From a bacterium (GTDB lineage Bacteria; UBP6; UBA1177), in the NCBI GenBank assembly GCA_016290135.1, contig JAEESW010000010.1:1-64000 (forward strand): 64,000 nucleotides of DNA, read 5' to 3'. The stretch's first letter is position 1; the number at the start of each line of letters is the position of its first letter. Under the pieces are notes generated by a model that searched no databases, had not been told where the DNA came from, and was given only the letters and a program-made list of their open reading frames with translations. This document shows positions 27,645 to 36,815 of this stretch, in pieces. A program made the position numbers and the translations under genes.

Positions 27645-29513
27645 AGATCTCCCGCCGCGCATAGTCCGCATCGAATTGAAAATCGCGAGCACCGTCACTC
27701 CGACATCGCTGAATACCGCTTCCCACATATTCGCGACACCCAGCGCGCCGAGTATAAGGACAAGGAATTTCACGCTCAGGGCAAAAACTATGTTTTCTCT
27801 GACTATCCTCATCGTTTTTCTTGAGATCCGGATGAGCAGCGGAATCTTCCTGATATCATCATCCATGAGAACTACATCGGCAGCCTCTATCGCCGCATCA
27901 GAGCCCAGACTTCCCATCGCGATACCGACATCGGCGCGCATGAGGACGGGAGCATCGTTGATCCCGTCTCCGACAAAAGCGACTTTTCCGTTGTTTTCAG
28001 CTGCGATCAGCCTCTCTACCTCAGAAACTTTGTCAACAGGGAGGAGCTGCGCGTGAAATTCGCTGATACCGAGAGTTTTCGAGACCTCCTCCGCATTCTT
28101 TGCACTGTCCCCGGTCAGCATCACCGTTTTTCCGATGCCGAGCAGCTTCATTTCGGCAATTGATCCTTTCGCCTCATTTTTCACTTCGTCAGAGATCACG
28201 ATATATCCTGCAAAAACGCCGCCGATAGCGACATAAACTATCGTTCCGCCGGTGTTCGCGGGGGAAAAAGCGACACCGTTTTCACTCAAAAAACGTCCGT
28301 TTCCGGCAAGCACGATTTTACCTCTGAAGATCGCACTGACACCGCGCCCGGCCGTTTCTCCTGCACTGCCGGCACTTTCAGTCTCGAACGGTTTTCCGCA
28401 GGCAGCTGCTATCGACTGCGCTATCGGGTGAGTAGAAAGACTTTCGGCACAGGCTGCAGCCTCAAGAAGCTCCTCTGGCGAGATTTTTGCGTTTTCATCA
28501 GGCACTATGCCGGTAACTTTGAATCTTCCTTCCGTCAGAGTTCCTGTTTTGTCGAAAACGACTGTCCTGACTTGCGAAACCGCCTCGAGATGACTGCTTC
28601 CCTTAACAAGTATCCCATGTTTCGAGGCCGCGCCTATCCCGCCGAAAAATCCGAGCGGTACCGAGATCACAAGGGCGCAAGGACACGAAACGATAAGAAA
28701 GATGCAGGCGCGCCGGATCCAGTCGGCATAGTCACAGCCGAGCAGAAGAGGCGGAACGAGCGCAAGAAGGAGCGCACTGATAGTGACTACCGGGGTATAG
28801 ACTCTTGCAAAACGGGTGATGAAGTTTTCAAGCCTCGCCTTTTTTGAACTCGCGTTTTCAACGAGCTCAAGAATTTTCGCGACTGTGGAATCCTCATACT
28901 TTTTGGAGACTTTCACCTTCAGGATACCGTCTCCGTTGACGCATCCGCTTATGACATCATCGCCGGCAGACACCCTGCGCGGAAGCGATTCTCCGGTAAG
29001 AGCCGCCGTATCGACGAACGAACCGCCTTCCGTGACTGTTCCGTCAAGCGGGATCTTTTCGCCAGCCCTTACCACGATGGTATCCCCGACATTGACATCT
29101 TCAGGATCGACCCGCTCTATTCCTGCGGCAGTTTCAAGATTTGCATATTCAGGAGCAATGCTCATCATTTCGGCAATAGAAGCCCTTGATCTCCCGACAG
29201 CGTAACTTTGGAAAAACTCACCGATCTGGTAGAAAAGCATGACAGCCGTAGCTTCGGAATATTCACCTGTCGCAAACGCCGCTACAGTCGCCACAGTCAT
29301 AAGAAAACTTTCGTCAAAAGCGTTCCCGCGGACAATATTGAGGAGCGCCTTTTTCAGCACATTGTGTCCGATCACGATATACGGAACGAAGTAGAGCACA
29401 GGTCTTAGGCGGCAGTCGCCGATGAACCCCAGCTTTTCGCAGAGAAAGACCGCGGCAAAAAGAAAAACTGTGACCGCGATTTCGCCGATATTTCTTTTTT
29501 GCTTCGCGCTCAT
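27636..29513 (-). CDS. Heavy-metal (Zn/Cd/Pb-type) translocating P-type ATPase lacking N-terminal HMA domain
   Basis: SCPCALVISVPLGFFGG CPC motif, DKTGTLTEG, STHPIAQS, GDGINDAPVL. Confidence 0.93.
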   Translation of the reverse strand: MSAKQKRNIGEIAVTVFLFAAVFLCEKLGFIGDCRLRPVLYFVPYIVIGHNVLKKALLNIVRGNAFDESFLMTVATVAAFATGEYSEATAVMLFYQIGEFFQSYAVGRSRASIAEMMSIAPEYANLETAAGIERVDPEDVNVGDTIVVRAGEKIPLDGTVTEGGSFVDTAALTGESLPRRVSAGDDVISGCVNGDGILKVKVSKKYEDSTVAKILELVENASSKKARLENFITRFARVYTPVVTISALLLALVPPLLLGCDYADWIRRACIFLIVSCPCALVISVPLGFFGGIGAASKHGILVKGSSHLEAVSQVRTVVFDKTGTLTEGRFKVTGIVPDENAKISPEELLEAAACAESLSTHPIAQSIAAACGKPFETESAGSAGETAGRGVSAIFRGKIVLAGNGRFLSENGVAFSPANTGGTIVYVAIGGVFAGYIVISDEVKNEAKGSIAEMKLLGIGKTVMLTGDSAKNAEEVSKTLGISEFHAQLLPVDKVSEVERLIAAENNGKVAFVGDGINDAPVLMRADVGIAMGSLGSDAAIEAADVVLMDDDIRKIPLLIRISRKTMRIVRENIVFALSVKFLVLILGALGVANMWEAVFSDVGVTVLAIFNSMRTMRGGRSLF

Positions 29514-29515
29514 AG

Positions 29516-29734
29516 CTATTCCGCAAAGATGGCAGCTTCCGGCTCTATTTTTCTCGCAACAGAAACTGCAGCCTTCAAGATCTCGTCAAATTTCTCCTCA
29601 TCGGCAACGATCGTCAGTTTCTGAGCGATAAAATTGAGAGTTGCCTCCTGAACGCCGTCGATCTTACGGACGGCATCTTCGATCTTTGCAGCGCAGTTCG
29701 CGCAGTCCACTTCACATCTGAATTTCTTTTTCAT
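29516..29734 (-). CDS. Stand-alone HMA metal-binding protein
   Basis: MKKKFRCEVDCANCAAKIEDAVRKIDGVQEATLNF; start at internal Met. Confidence 0.85.
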   Translation of the reverse strand: MKKKFRCEVDCANCAAKIEDAVRKIDGVQEATLNFIAQKLTIVADEEKFDEILKAAVSVARKIEPEAAIFAE

Positions 29735-29751
29735 GACATTCTCCATTAAAA

Positions 29752-30105
29752 TTATTCTCGAATATGTTCAAAACCTATTTTTATTATTGTTTCCACATGG
29801 TCGTCGGCAAGCGAATAAAACGCCACCTGCCCTTCCTTCCTGTATTTCACAAGGTTTGAAAGGCGCAGAGACTTAAGCTGGTGCGACACCGCCGATTTCG
29901 TAATACCCAGAAAGACCGCGAGATCGCAGACACACATCTCGTGGATCGAAAGGGCATGCAGCAGCCTCATCCGTGAAGGATCTCCGAACATTTTGAAAAG
30001 ATTCGCCATGCTCACATACTCTTCCATCGGCGGAACTTCCTTTTTCACCGCCTTGACTATCTCCTCGTGGATGACATCGCAATCGCAACAAGCTCTTTCT
30101 TCCAT
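29752..30105 (-). CDS. ArsR/SmtB-family metalloregulator
   Basis: MEERACCDCDVIHEEIV...LFKMFGDPSRMRLLHALSIHEMCVCDLAVFLGITKSAVSHQLKSLR; GGAGGG RBS before 30105. Confidence 0.93.
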   Translation of the reverse strand: MEERACCDCDVIHEEIVKAVKKEVPPMEEYVSMANLFKMFGDPSRMRLLHALSIHEMCVCDLAVFLGITKSAVSHQLKSLRLSNLVKYRKEGQVAFYSLADDHVETIIKIGFEHIRE

Positions 30106-30125
30106 AGCACCCTCCAAAATTTCAA

Positions 30126-30147
30126 TAGTTGAACAACCATTCAACTA
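30126..30147. promoter_or_regulatory. Probable ArsR/SmtB operator
   Basis: Perfect inverted repeat TAGTTGAA-CAACCA-TTCAACTA immediately downstream of the predicted -10. Confidence 0.85.
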
Positions 30148-30154
30148 AAAAAGA

Positions 30155-30182
30155 TTTATACTACAGTTTTTGCAGATGTCAA
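30155..30182 (-). promoter_or_regulatory. Promoter TTGACA-N16-TATAAA for the metal-resistance operon
   Basis: Hexamers on minus strand upstream of the regulator. Confidence 0.75.
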
Positions 30183-30222
30183 GAGGTTATCATTCAAAAA
30201 AAGTGGAAATTGGAAAGGGGGG

Positions 30223-30960
30223 CTAATTTTCGCGTTTAAATTCGGCTCTTCTGTTCTGGAACCACGCTTCTTCGGTCGAAGCGGTGTCTACAGGAAATTC
30301 TTCGCCGTAGGAGACGATCTTTATCCTTGCCGCATCGATACCGGCCTGGATAAGTTTGTTTTTGACTTCCATAGCCCTCTTTTCACCGAGCGAGAGGTTG
30401 TAGTCGTTGCTTCCGCGCTCATCGGCATGACCTTCGATCCTGACGACTCTTTCAGGGAAATTCATCATCCACTGCGCCATGAGATCGATCTTCGGAAGGT
30501 CTTCTTCGAGGACGGCATATTGGTTGTATTCGAAGTGGACTACCTGGAAATCCATTTCGGGGTTTTTAGGATCAAAAGAGGGATCCGCACCATCATTTGA
30601 AGAAGTGTCCTCCTCTTTGATAGCGCCGTCATCTTCACCGGCTCCCTTTTTGTCCTTTTCAGTCATGCACTCGTCAGGATGGTCGCGGTAGTATTTCGCA
30701 ATAGCGTCGCTCTTCTCTTTTACTGCTTTGAAAAGTTCCTTCGCTTTGTCGTAATTTTTGTTGTTGATCTCTTCCCTTGCCTGTCTCAGAAGCTCTTCGG
30801 CCGCCAGATAGTTCTCACGATCGCAGTCTTTCCCTGCTTCAGCATCTGCAAAAGCCTTCTCGGCAAGTTCCCTTTCATCCTTGGGCGGATTGCCCGCACA
30901 TGAGCAAAGCACTGTAAAAACAAATACGGCAACTACGCAAAAATTGAAAATCTGTTTCAT
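30223..30960 (-). CDS. pal: Peptidoglycan-associated (OmpA-C) lipoprotein with N-terminal DUF4398-like helical region
   Basis: Lipobox LCSC; VVRIEGHADERGSNDYNLSLGEKRAMEVKNKL; follows tolB. Confidence 0.88.
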   Translation of the reverse strand: MKQIFNFCVVAVFVFTVLCSCAGNPPKDERELAEKAFADAEAGKDCDRENYLAAEELLRQAREEINNKNYDKAKELFKAVKEKSDAIAKYYRDHPDECMTEKDKKGAGEDDGAIKEEDTSSNDGADPSFDPKNPEMDFQVVHFEYNQYAVLEEDLPKIDLMAQWMMNFPERVVRIEGHADERGSNDYNLSLGEKRAMEVKNKLIQAGIDAARIKIVSYGEEFPVDTASTEEAWFQNRRAEFKREN

Positions 30961-30972
30961 ATCGCACCTCTC

Positions 30973-32274
30973 TTAATTAGTTTCCGCCGGAGACCACGAA
31001 GGCATGAGCACCTCGCCTTCACCAGAATATACCGCGATCTGCTTCGTTCCGCTCACATTGGAAAGGAAAAGTTTGCTTTTTCCGCTTCTGTTTGAGGAAA
31101 AACCGATCACTTTGCTGTCGGGAGAAAATGTCGGAGACTCGTTCTTCCCCTGATTCTGCGTGATCCTGCTTATCTGTCTCGATGCCAGATCTATGATGAA
31201 AAGATCGAACTGATACTTCTCATCGCGGCCGCTGAAGGCAACTTTTCTGCCGTCAGGGCTGTATTCCGGATCCTGGTTGTAGTTTCCCTGCTCGGTGAGC
31301 CTTTCGACCTTGTTGAGATCGGAAAGATCCATCTTGTAGACCTGCGGATTTCCTGATCTGCTGGAGACAAAAACGATCTCTTTGCCGTCAGGACTTACGC
31401 TCGGAGCTGTATCGGTCTCGGAATTGACAGTGAGCCTCTTCAGCTCGTTGGTGGTGGTATCGAGCGCATAGATCTCGGAGTTCCCGTCTTTGGAAAGGCA
31501 GAGAGCTATCGTTTTGTTGTCAGGGTAGGCACTTGCCGAAACGTTGAGGCCGTCATAAGCCGAAACAGTCTTTATCTGCGACGTTTTGAGATCGTAGGAG
31601 TAAAGATTGGGATTGTTTTTTTCATGGCTCGTAAAAAAGATCTTATGTCCGTCAGCCGACCATTCCGGAAGAAGGATCGTTTTTGACGTGGAATAGAGTT
31701 CCTTTCTGCCGGAGCCGTCGAAATTCGTGACGACAAGGCTGTATTTTTCACCTTTTTTCTCGACGAATGCGATCTTCGAGAACATGAAATTCATCTCTTC
31801 GCCGGTGAGCAGCTTTATCACCTCAGCGACAAAGCGGTAAGCCGATTTCCTGGCAAGAGCAGCCTTTGCGCTGTATTTTTTCTGAATGAGCGCTTTTCCT
31901 TTCGCGACATCAAAAAAAGCGAGTTCGAGCTCGATATCCTCTTTACCTTTTATCGTTCCTTTGATAAGGCCGTTGGCGCCGACATCAAGCCATGACTTGA
32001 AGTTGACAGCCTTGAATGCGGTCTCCGGCTTTTCGAGGAAGGACTTTTTATCGAGAACTCTGAAATAGCCTGTGATATCAAGCACTTTCTCGACAGCAGA
32101 AGTAATTTCCTCTGCATGCGCGCCGTCAGCACCGTCAAGGACCGCAAGCGGGGAAACAGCCATGTTGTACTCGGCAACAGCACCGTCTTTTACCTCTACC
32201 TGAAGCTGGGCAAAAAGATCAAAACAAGCAAAAATCACCATGGCAAGGGTGATCAATCTGAAGTGAACGGACAT
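30973..32274 (-). CDS. tolB: Tol-Pal system beta-propeller protein TolB
   Basis: WSADGHKIFFTSHEKNNPNLY, SPDGKEIVFVSSRSGNPQVYKMD repeats. Confidence 0.93.
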   Translation of the reverse strand: MSVHFRLITLAMVIFACFDLFAQLQVEVKDGAVAEYNMAVSPLAVLDGADGAHAEEITSAVEKVLDITGYFRVLDKKSFLEKPETAFKAVNFKSWLDVGANGLIKGTIKGKEDIELELAFFDVAKGKALIQKKYSAKAALARKSAYRFVAEVIKLLTGEEMNFMFSKIAFVEKKGEKYSLVVTNFDGSGRKELYSTSKTILLPEWSADGHKIFFTSHEKNNPNLYSYDLKTSQIKTVSAYDGLNVSASAYPDNKTIALCLSKDGNSEIYALDTTTNELKRLTVNSETDTAPSVSPDGKEIVFVSSRSGNPQVYKMDLSDLNKVERLTEQGNYNQDPEYSPDGRKVAFSGRDEKYQFDLFIIDLASRQISRITQNQGKNESPTFSPDSKVIGFSSNRSGKSKLFLSNVSGTKQIAVYSGEGEVLMPSWSPAETN

Positions 32275-33101
32275 TCAAAACCCTCCTTTAAAACAAGTTT
32301 CTTCAAATTCTTATCGTCAGGCAATGGAAGCTTTCCCGTTTTCTGGACGGCTTCGATCACCGAACTGTCGTAGACCGGATTTCCCGATGAAGATTTGATC
32401 TTTATATCGTAGACTTCACCGCTGAAAGTTATTTTAAAATAAATTTTGGTCATAAGATTTTTGCGCTCGTCAGCCGAGATTATGCTCGGGATGTTCCAAT
32501 TCTCCTTTATCTTTTTACTGACCTGACGGGCGTACATATTTGCCTTAAGAGCAAGAGCGGGATCTGTGACATCGCCGTCCTCTACTCCGTCTTTGGCGCC
32601 TTCCTTGCTCTCTTCGGCACGGGCATCACGCTTTATCCTTTCCATAACGTCGCCCGAAAGAAGTTCGTCAAGGGATGAAGGCTTTTTCTTCTCCTCCTTT
32701 TTGGGAGGCTCGTCTTTCTTCGGCTTTTCGGCCTTTTTCGGCTCTTCCTTCGGTTTCAGCGAGTTTGCCTTTCCGTCAGGCTTCTGTTTGACCTCTGCCT
32801 TCTCCTCCTTTCTCGGTTCCGTTTTTGCGTCTTTTTTCTCCGATTTCGGCGCAGGTTTCGGCTGGGTTATACGCGGCAGCAGTTTTTTGTCGCGCTCTTC
32901 TCCCAGCTTCACAAGTTTAGCCTGAACGACCTCGAACTCTATCTTGCGGCTTTCAGCGAACCAAAGACCGCTTGCGAAGAAAATAAGGACAAGGATATGC
33001 AGCGCAAGAGACCCGGCTGAGCATCCGAGAAATGCTTTCCGGCTCATCCCGCCGGAATTCTTCCCGAAGATAAAAGATCCGTTCCGGACATTGCCCACCA
33101 T
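32253..33101 (-). CDS. tolA: TolA/TonB C-terminal domain protein
   Basis: N-terminal TM, Lys/Glu/Pro-rich linker, TonB_C-like IKIKSSSGNPVYDSSVIEAVQKTGKLPLP; Tol operon position. Confidence 0.8.
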   Translation of the reverse strand: MVGNVRNGSFIFGKNSGGMSRKAFLGCSAGSLALHILVLIFFASGLWFAESRKIEFEVVQAKLVKLGEERDKKLLPRITQPKPAPKSEKKDAKTEPRKEEKAEVKQKPDGKANSLKPKEEPKKAEKPKKDEPPKKEEKKKPSSLDELLSGDVMERIKRDARAEESKEGAKDGVEDGDVTDPALALKANMYARQVSKKIKENWNIPSIISADERKNLMTKIYFKITFSGEVYDIKIKSSSGNPVYDSSVIEAVQKTGKLPLPDDKNLKKLVLKEGFECPFTSD

Positions 33102-33106
33102 GCCGC

Positions 33107-33556
33107 CTACTCCTTCTCCAAAGGTTCAGTCACAAGATTGATGTTGTTGATGCCGGCTTTTTTCATTATAGCCATGATCCTGACGACGTAACCGTATGAA
33201 AGATCGCGGCTCGCATGGAGATAGATCTCCTTTTTTTCCTGAAGAAAAGCATTCGTTTTGAGTTTCACTTCAAGGTCTTTGAGCGGGACTTCTATCGGTG
33301 GCTTCGCATCGCTGACAAATATCTTGTTGTCCGCTTCTGTCCTGCCGCTGAAGACCCTGACGATGAACTTGTCCTTCGGGCTTTCTATGGGTATCGTCTC
33401 AGTCTGCGGCAGATCGAGGTCAACGCCCTGTTCGATGAGCGGAGCCGCAACCATGAAGATTATCAGCAGCGTAAAGACGATATCGACCATCGGAGTGATG
33501 TTCATCTCCGCGCGGACATTTCTTTTCCTTGGTTCTTCCATTCCGTAATTAGCCAT
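33107..33556 (-). CDS. tolR: ExbD/TolR family protein
   Basis: EMNITPMVDIVFTLLIIFMVAAPLIEQGVDLDLPQ. Confidence 0.95.
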   Translation of the reverse strand: MANYGMEEPRKRNVRAEMNITPMVDIVFTLLIIFMVAAPLIEQGVDLDLPQTETIPIESPKDKFIVRVFSGRTEADNKIFVSDAKPPIEVPLKDLEVKLKTNAFLQEKKEIYLHASRDLSYGYVVRIMAIMKKAGINNINLVTEPLEKE

Positions 33557-34281
33557 CAGACGTTGCTCCTTTTGATCTGATTAAGGAAATCGGCTGAAAT
33601 ATTCATCGCTTCATTCTCGAATTTCTGAAGACGTGCGTTGAAGTAGTTGAAAGCGACCGATGCCGGAATCGCGGCGATAAGTCCGAACGCAGTCGTTACA
33701 AGCGCGTCGGAAAGATGCGGTGCGATCGAACCGAGCGTCGCGCTGCCCGTTTTTCCTATTTCCTGAAATGCGTTCATAATGCCGTAAACCGTTCCGAAAA
33801 GACCGATAAACGGAGATGCCGTTGCAGTAGTTGCCAGAAACGAAAGTCCGTTTTCGAGAAGCTGAATCCTTACGTGGGTTTCGCGTCTCATCGCCCTGTC
33901 GACGTTTGCCGCAAGCTCGTCGACCTTCCCGCCGATAAGAACAATACCTTTGTCTTCCCAGCTTTCCTTCGTCTCTTTAAACTCGGCGTAACCCGCCGCA
34001 AATACCGATGCGATCGGAGATTTCACCAAAGTCGCAGTTTTTGCGGAGACATCCTGGAGGTCTTTGTTTTTCCAGAAAATATCGACGAATTTTGCCGTTT
34101 CTATCGTAGCGAGCCTGTACTGAATGAACTTCGTGACGATTATCGCCAGCGAGATCACGCTTGCCAGAATAAGGACCAGAAGCATGATATTTACAAGCAG
34201 CGAAGAGTTTTTCATCGTTTCGGCAATATTAAGACCGGACGTGAGCGAATTTGCCGCGAAATTAAGATTGATGACCATCAA
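33556..34281 (-). CDS. tolQ: MotA/TolQ/ExbB proton channel family protein
   Basis: GLSFLATTATASPFIGLFGTVYGIMNAFQEIG. Confidence 0.95.
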   Translation of the reverse strand: MMVINLNFAANSLTSGLNIAETMKNSSLLVNIMLLVLILASVISLAIIVTKFIQYRLATIETAKFVDIFWKNKDLQDVSAKTATLVKSPIASVFAAGYAEFKETKESWEDKGIVLIGGKVDELAANVDRAMRRETHVRIQLLENGLSFLATTATASPFIGLFGTVYGIMNAFQEIGKTGSATLGSIAPHLSDALVTTAFGLIAAIPASVAFNYFNARLQKFENEAMNISADFLNQIKRSNV

Positions 34282-34309
34282 AGCCTCCGTATAAATTAAA
34301 ATTCAAACA

Positions 34310-35944
34310 TCAGTTACGATTCAAAAACATCGGTATGTATCTCGCGAAATCGTTGAATATCGCAAAAACCATAAGCGCGCAGAGCAGAAAGAGCCCTACC
34401 ATCAGCGCCTTTTCCTTTATTTTCTGCGGGATAGTCCGCCTGAAAATCCCTTCAAGCCCGTACATAACAACGTATCCGCCGTCAAGAACCGGAATCGGGA
34501 ACAGGTTTATAAGCCCGAGATTTATGCTTATCATCGCCATAATCGCCAGGAAATAACGCACTCCGGCATCGGCTGCACGTTTCGAAATGTCGAAAATCAT
34601 TATCGGCCCGCCCAGCCCTTTTGTCGAGATCTTTCCGCTTATCATATAGGCCAGACCTTTGAAAGTCATAGTTATCGCACCCGTAAACTCTTTTGCGGCA
34701 TACCTGAAAGGGAAAGTCAGAAGACCGTTCCGTCTTGCGTAAACTTCAGGGATCAGAGGATCGTAGTCAAATTTCGCACCCCAGTTCATCCTTTTGTCAC
34801 GCATCCCCGTCATATCGTTTTCCTTCTCGTCAAAAGAAGCAGTAAATTCGATATCAAGCGGCTCTTTGTCCCTGACGAGCGAGATCTTCACGCTGTCGCC
34901 TTCCCTGAGTCTGCCCATAATCGAATAGAACTGAAAAGGGGCAGTCACTTCAGCACCGTTGACAGCAGTTATGAAGTCACCTTTTCTCACCCCGACCTTT
35001 TCGGAATAGCTTTCTTTTTCAACAGAGGCGATAACGAGTCCTCCGTAAGCGATATCGGGCTTTTCCGTCATATCCTGCGGAAACACGGTCTCGACCTCTT
35101 TCCCGTCGCGCAGAACAGTCATTCTGCTGAAAGGTCTTTTGATCTTTTCCGTGAGTTCATAATATCTCCCGATCTTTTCTCCGTCGACAGAAAGAACGAC
35201 ATCTCCGCTTTCAAGCCCGGGGAAATCTTTGAGCAGAAATATTTTCGGCTCGCGCGGAGCACGAACGACACCGAGTTCGCAGCGCACCTGCTCGTCACCG
35301 AAAGGATCGGTAACAGTCCCGGTCTTCGGAGCGACATCGTATTTTTTCACCTCTTTCGTAAAAGCCTTTTCGACTTCAACGACTACATTCCCGCATTTTC
35401 CCGAATCCACTGCCGGAGCAAGGATCGAAGGGATATCGTCCCAGACAGCCACATCTTCACCGTTTATCTTCGTTATCCTGTCGCCGTCGGAAATCCCGGC
35501 TGCGTAAGCCGCTCCGTCGGGAGAGACGAACTCAAGGACTGAAGCGACGCCATCGAACATGAAGAAAGAAACGAGCATGAGGACAAGAAATGCGAAAACG
35601 AGGTTGAAGACCGGACCCGCGCATACGATCAGCACTTTCTGCCACCATTTTTTGCTGCTGAAAGCAAGCGGCAGATCTTTTTCCTCGACTTCATTTTCCT
35701 CAGAAGTCGTCTCACCGAGCATTTTCACATAACCGCCGAGCGGGATCATCGAGATCCTGTATTCGGTATCGCCCGATTTTTTCTTTAAAAGCGGCTTGCC
35801 GAAGCCGATCGAAAAGACATCGACCCTCACGCCGCAAAGACGCGCCACGATAAAGTGACCGAACTCATGAACAAGAACGACTATTCCGAGAAGCAGGACG
35901 CCAAACAAATATCTGTACATTTTAAAAATCCGCAAAAAACACAA
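34310..35944 (-). CDS. rseP: RIP metalloprotease RseP
   Basis: VHEFGHFIVARLCGVRV HExxH, PDZ domains, NLFPIPVLDGG. Confidence 0.95.
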   Translation of the reverse strand: MCFLRIFKMYRYLFGVLLLGIVVLVHEFGHFIVARLCGVRVDVFSIGFGKPLLKKKSGDTEYRISMIPLGGYVKMLGETTSEENEVEEKDLPLAFSSKKWWQKVLIVCAGPVFNLVFAFLVLMLVSFFMFDGVASVLEFVSPDGAAYAAGISDGDRITKINGEDVAVWDDIPSILAPAVDSGKCGNVVVEVEKAFTKEVKKYDVAPKTGTVTDPFGDEQVRCELGVVRAPREPKIFLLKDFPGLESGDVVLSVDGEKIGRYYELTEKIKRPFSRMTVLRDGKEVETVFPQDMTEKPDIAYGGLVIASVEKESYSEKVGVRKGDFITAVNGAEVTAPFQFYSIMGRLREGDSVKISLVRDKEPLDIEFTASFDEKENDMTGMRDKRMNWGAKFDYDPLIPEVYARRNGLLTFPFRYAAKEFTGAITMTFKGLAYMISGKISTKGLGGPIMIFDISKRAADAGVRYFLAIMAMISINLGLINLFPIPVLDGGYVVMYGLEGIFRRTIPQKIKEKALMVGLFLLCALMVFAIFNDFARYIPMFLNRN

Positions 35945-36127
35945 AACATGGGATTATAAACATAAAAATGAATAAGAAAAGAGATAAATGCATATATTTT
36001 TATATTTTTTTATATTTCTTTATCCATCTTTATTGCACAAACTGCAGCATATAAACAGACAACTGCTGAAAAAAATTCCTGATATTGAAAAAAAATTACA
36101 GAAAATCTGAGAAAAAATCAGATCGGA

Positions 36128-36745
36128 TTACTTCTTTGCCGGTTTTTCCGGTCTCGGCCATCCAAGGAACTCTTCGGTATCTTCGTCCATAAGTTCCGGA
36201 TACTTCGTGATGAAAGTGTCTTTCCACTCTTTGAGCGGGAATCTTCCTTCCTTGACGAACATCGTGATGTACATAAGCCTGTCATTCATCGTTATGACCT
36301 GATAACGCTGAACGAGCTGATCGAGAAGTGCAAGGAGCATTCCGTCGTTGAGGTTTTTAGCACCTGTGTCGACACATTTTTCAGCCGCTCTCTTGATCCA
36401 TCCGTTTACCATCTCTTTGTTGATGTTCTCGACCTTTTTGATCCTGATCATAGCTTCGATCCAGGCTTTGTGGTCGCCTTTCTGCTCAGCCTCATCCCAA
36501 TATTTCTGATAAAAACTTTCAGCGATCTTCTCATCGACCTGTTTGTTGAGTTCGGTAAGTTCCTGATCGTTAGGATACTGTCCTCTCAAAGTGACGAGTT
36601 TCGCCTTTGCCTGCTGATATTCGCCTTTTTCGACAAGTTCTTTAACGGAAGCTCTTTCATCAACAGTTTTTTTCTCGCCGCATGAAACTGCCGTAAAAGC
36701 AAAAAACATCGCAAGAACCATCATAATAACAACCGATTTTCTCAT
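36128..36745 (-). CDS. TPR-like lipoprotein
   Basis: MRKSVVIMMVLAMFFAFTAVSCGEKK lipobox; helical repeats; start at internal Met. Confidence 0.65.
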   Translation of the reverse strand: MRKSVVIMMVLAMFFAFTAVSCGEKKTVDERASVKELVEKGEYQQAKAKLVTLRGQYPNDQELTELNKQVDEKIAESFYQKYWDEAEQKGDHKAWIEAMIRIKKVENINKEMVNGWIKRAAEKCVDTGAKNLNDGMLLALLDQLVQRYQVITMNDRLMYITMFVKEGRFPLKEWKDTFITKYPELMDEDTEEFLGWPRPEKPAKK

Positions 36746-36782
36746 GAAATCCTCCAATCTTTCCTTAGCGGAAAAGTAAAAA

Positions 36783-36810
36783 ATAAAAAAAACGGGGACT
36801 TGCGTCCCCT
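36783..36810 (-). terminator. Terminator after porin-like gene
   Basis: minus strand GGGGACGCAAGTCCCC followed by gTTTTTTTTATTTT. Confidence 0.88.
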
Positions 36811-36815
36811 AAATC

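Noticed and set aside
35985-36125. AT-rich block (tatatttttatatttttttatatttcttt) and ATCTGA/TCAGAT hairpin before rseP as a possible origin or ncRNA
   Set aside because: More simply explained as an AT-rich promoter/terminator region between operons; no DnaA-box cluster was evident.
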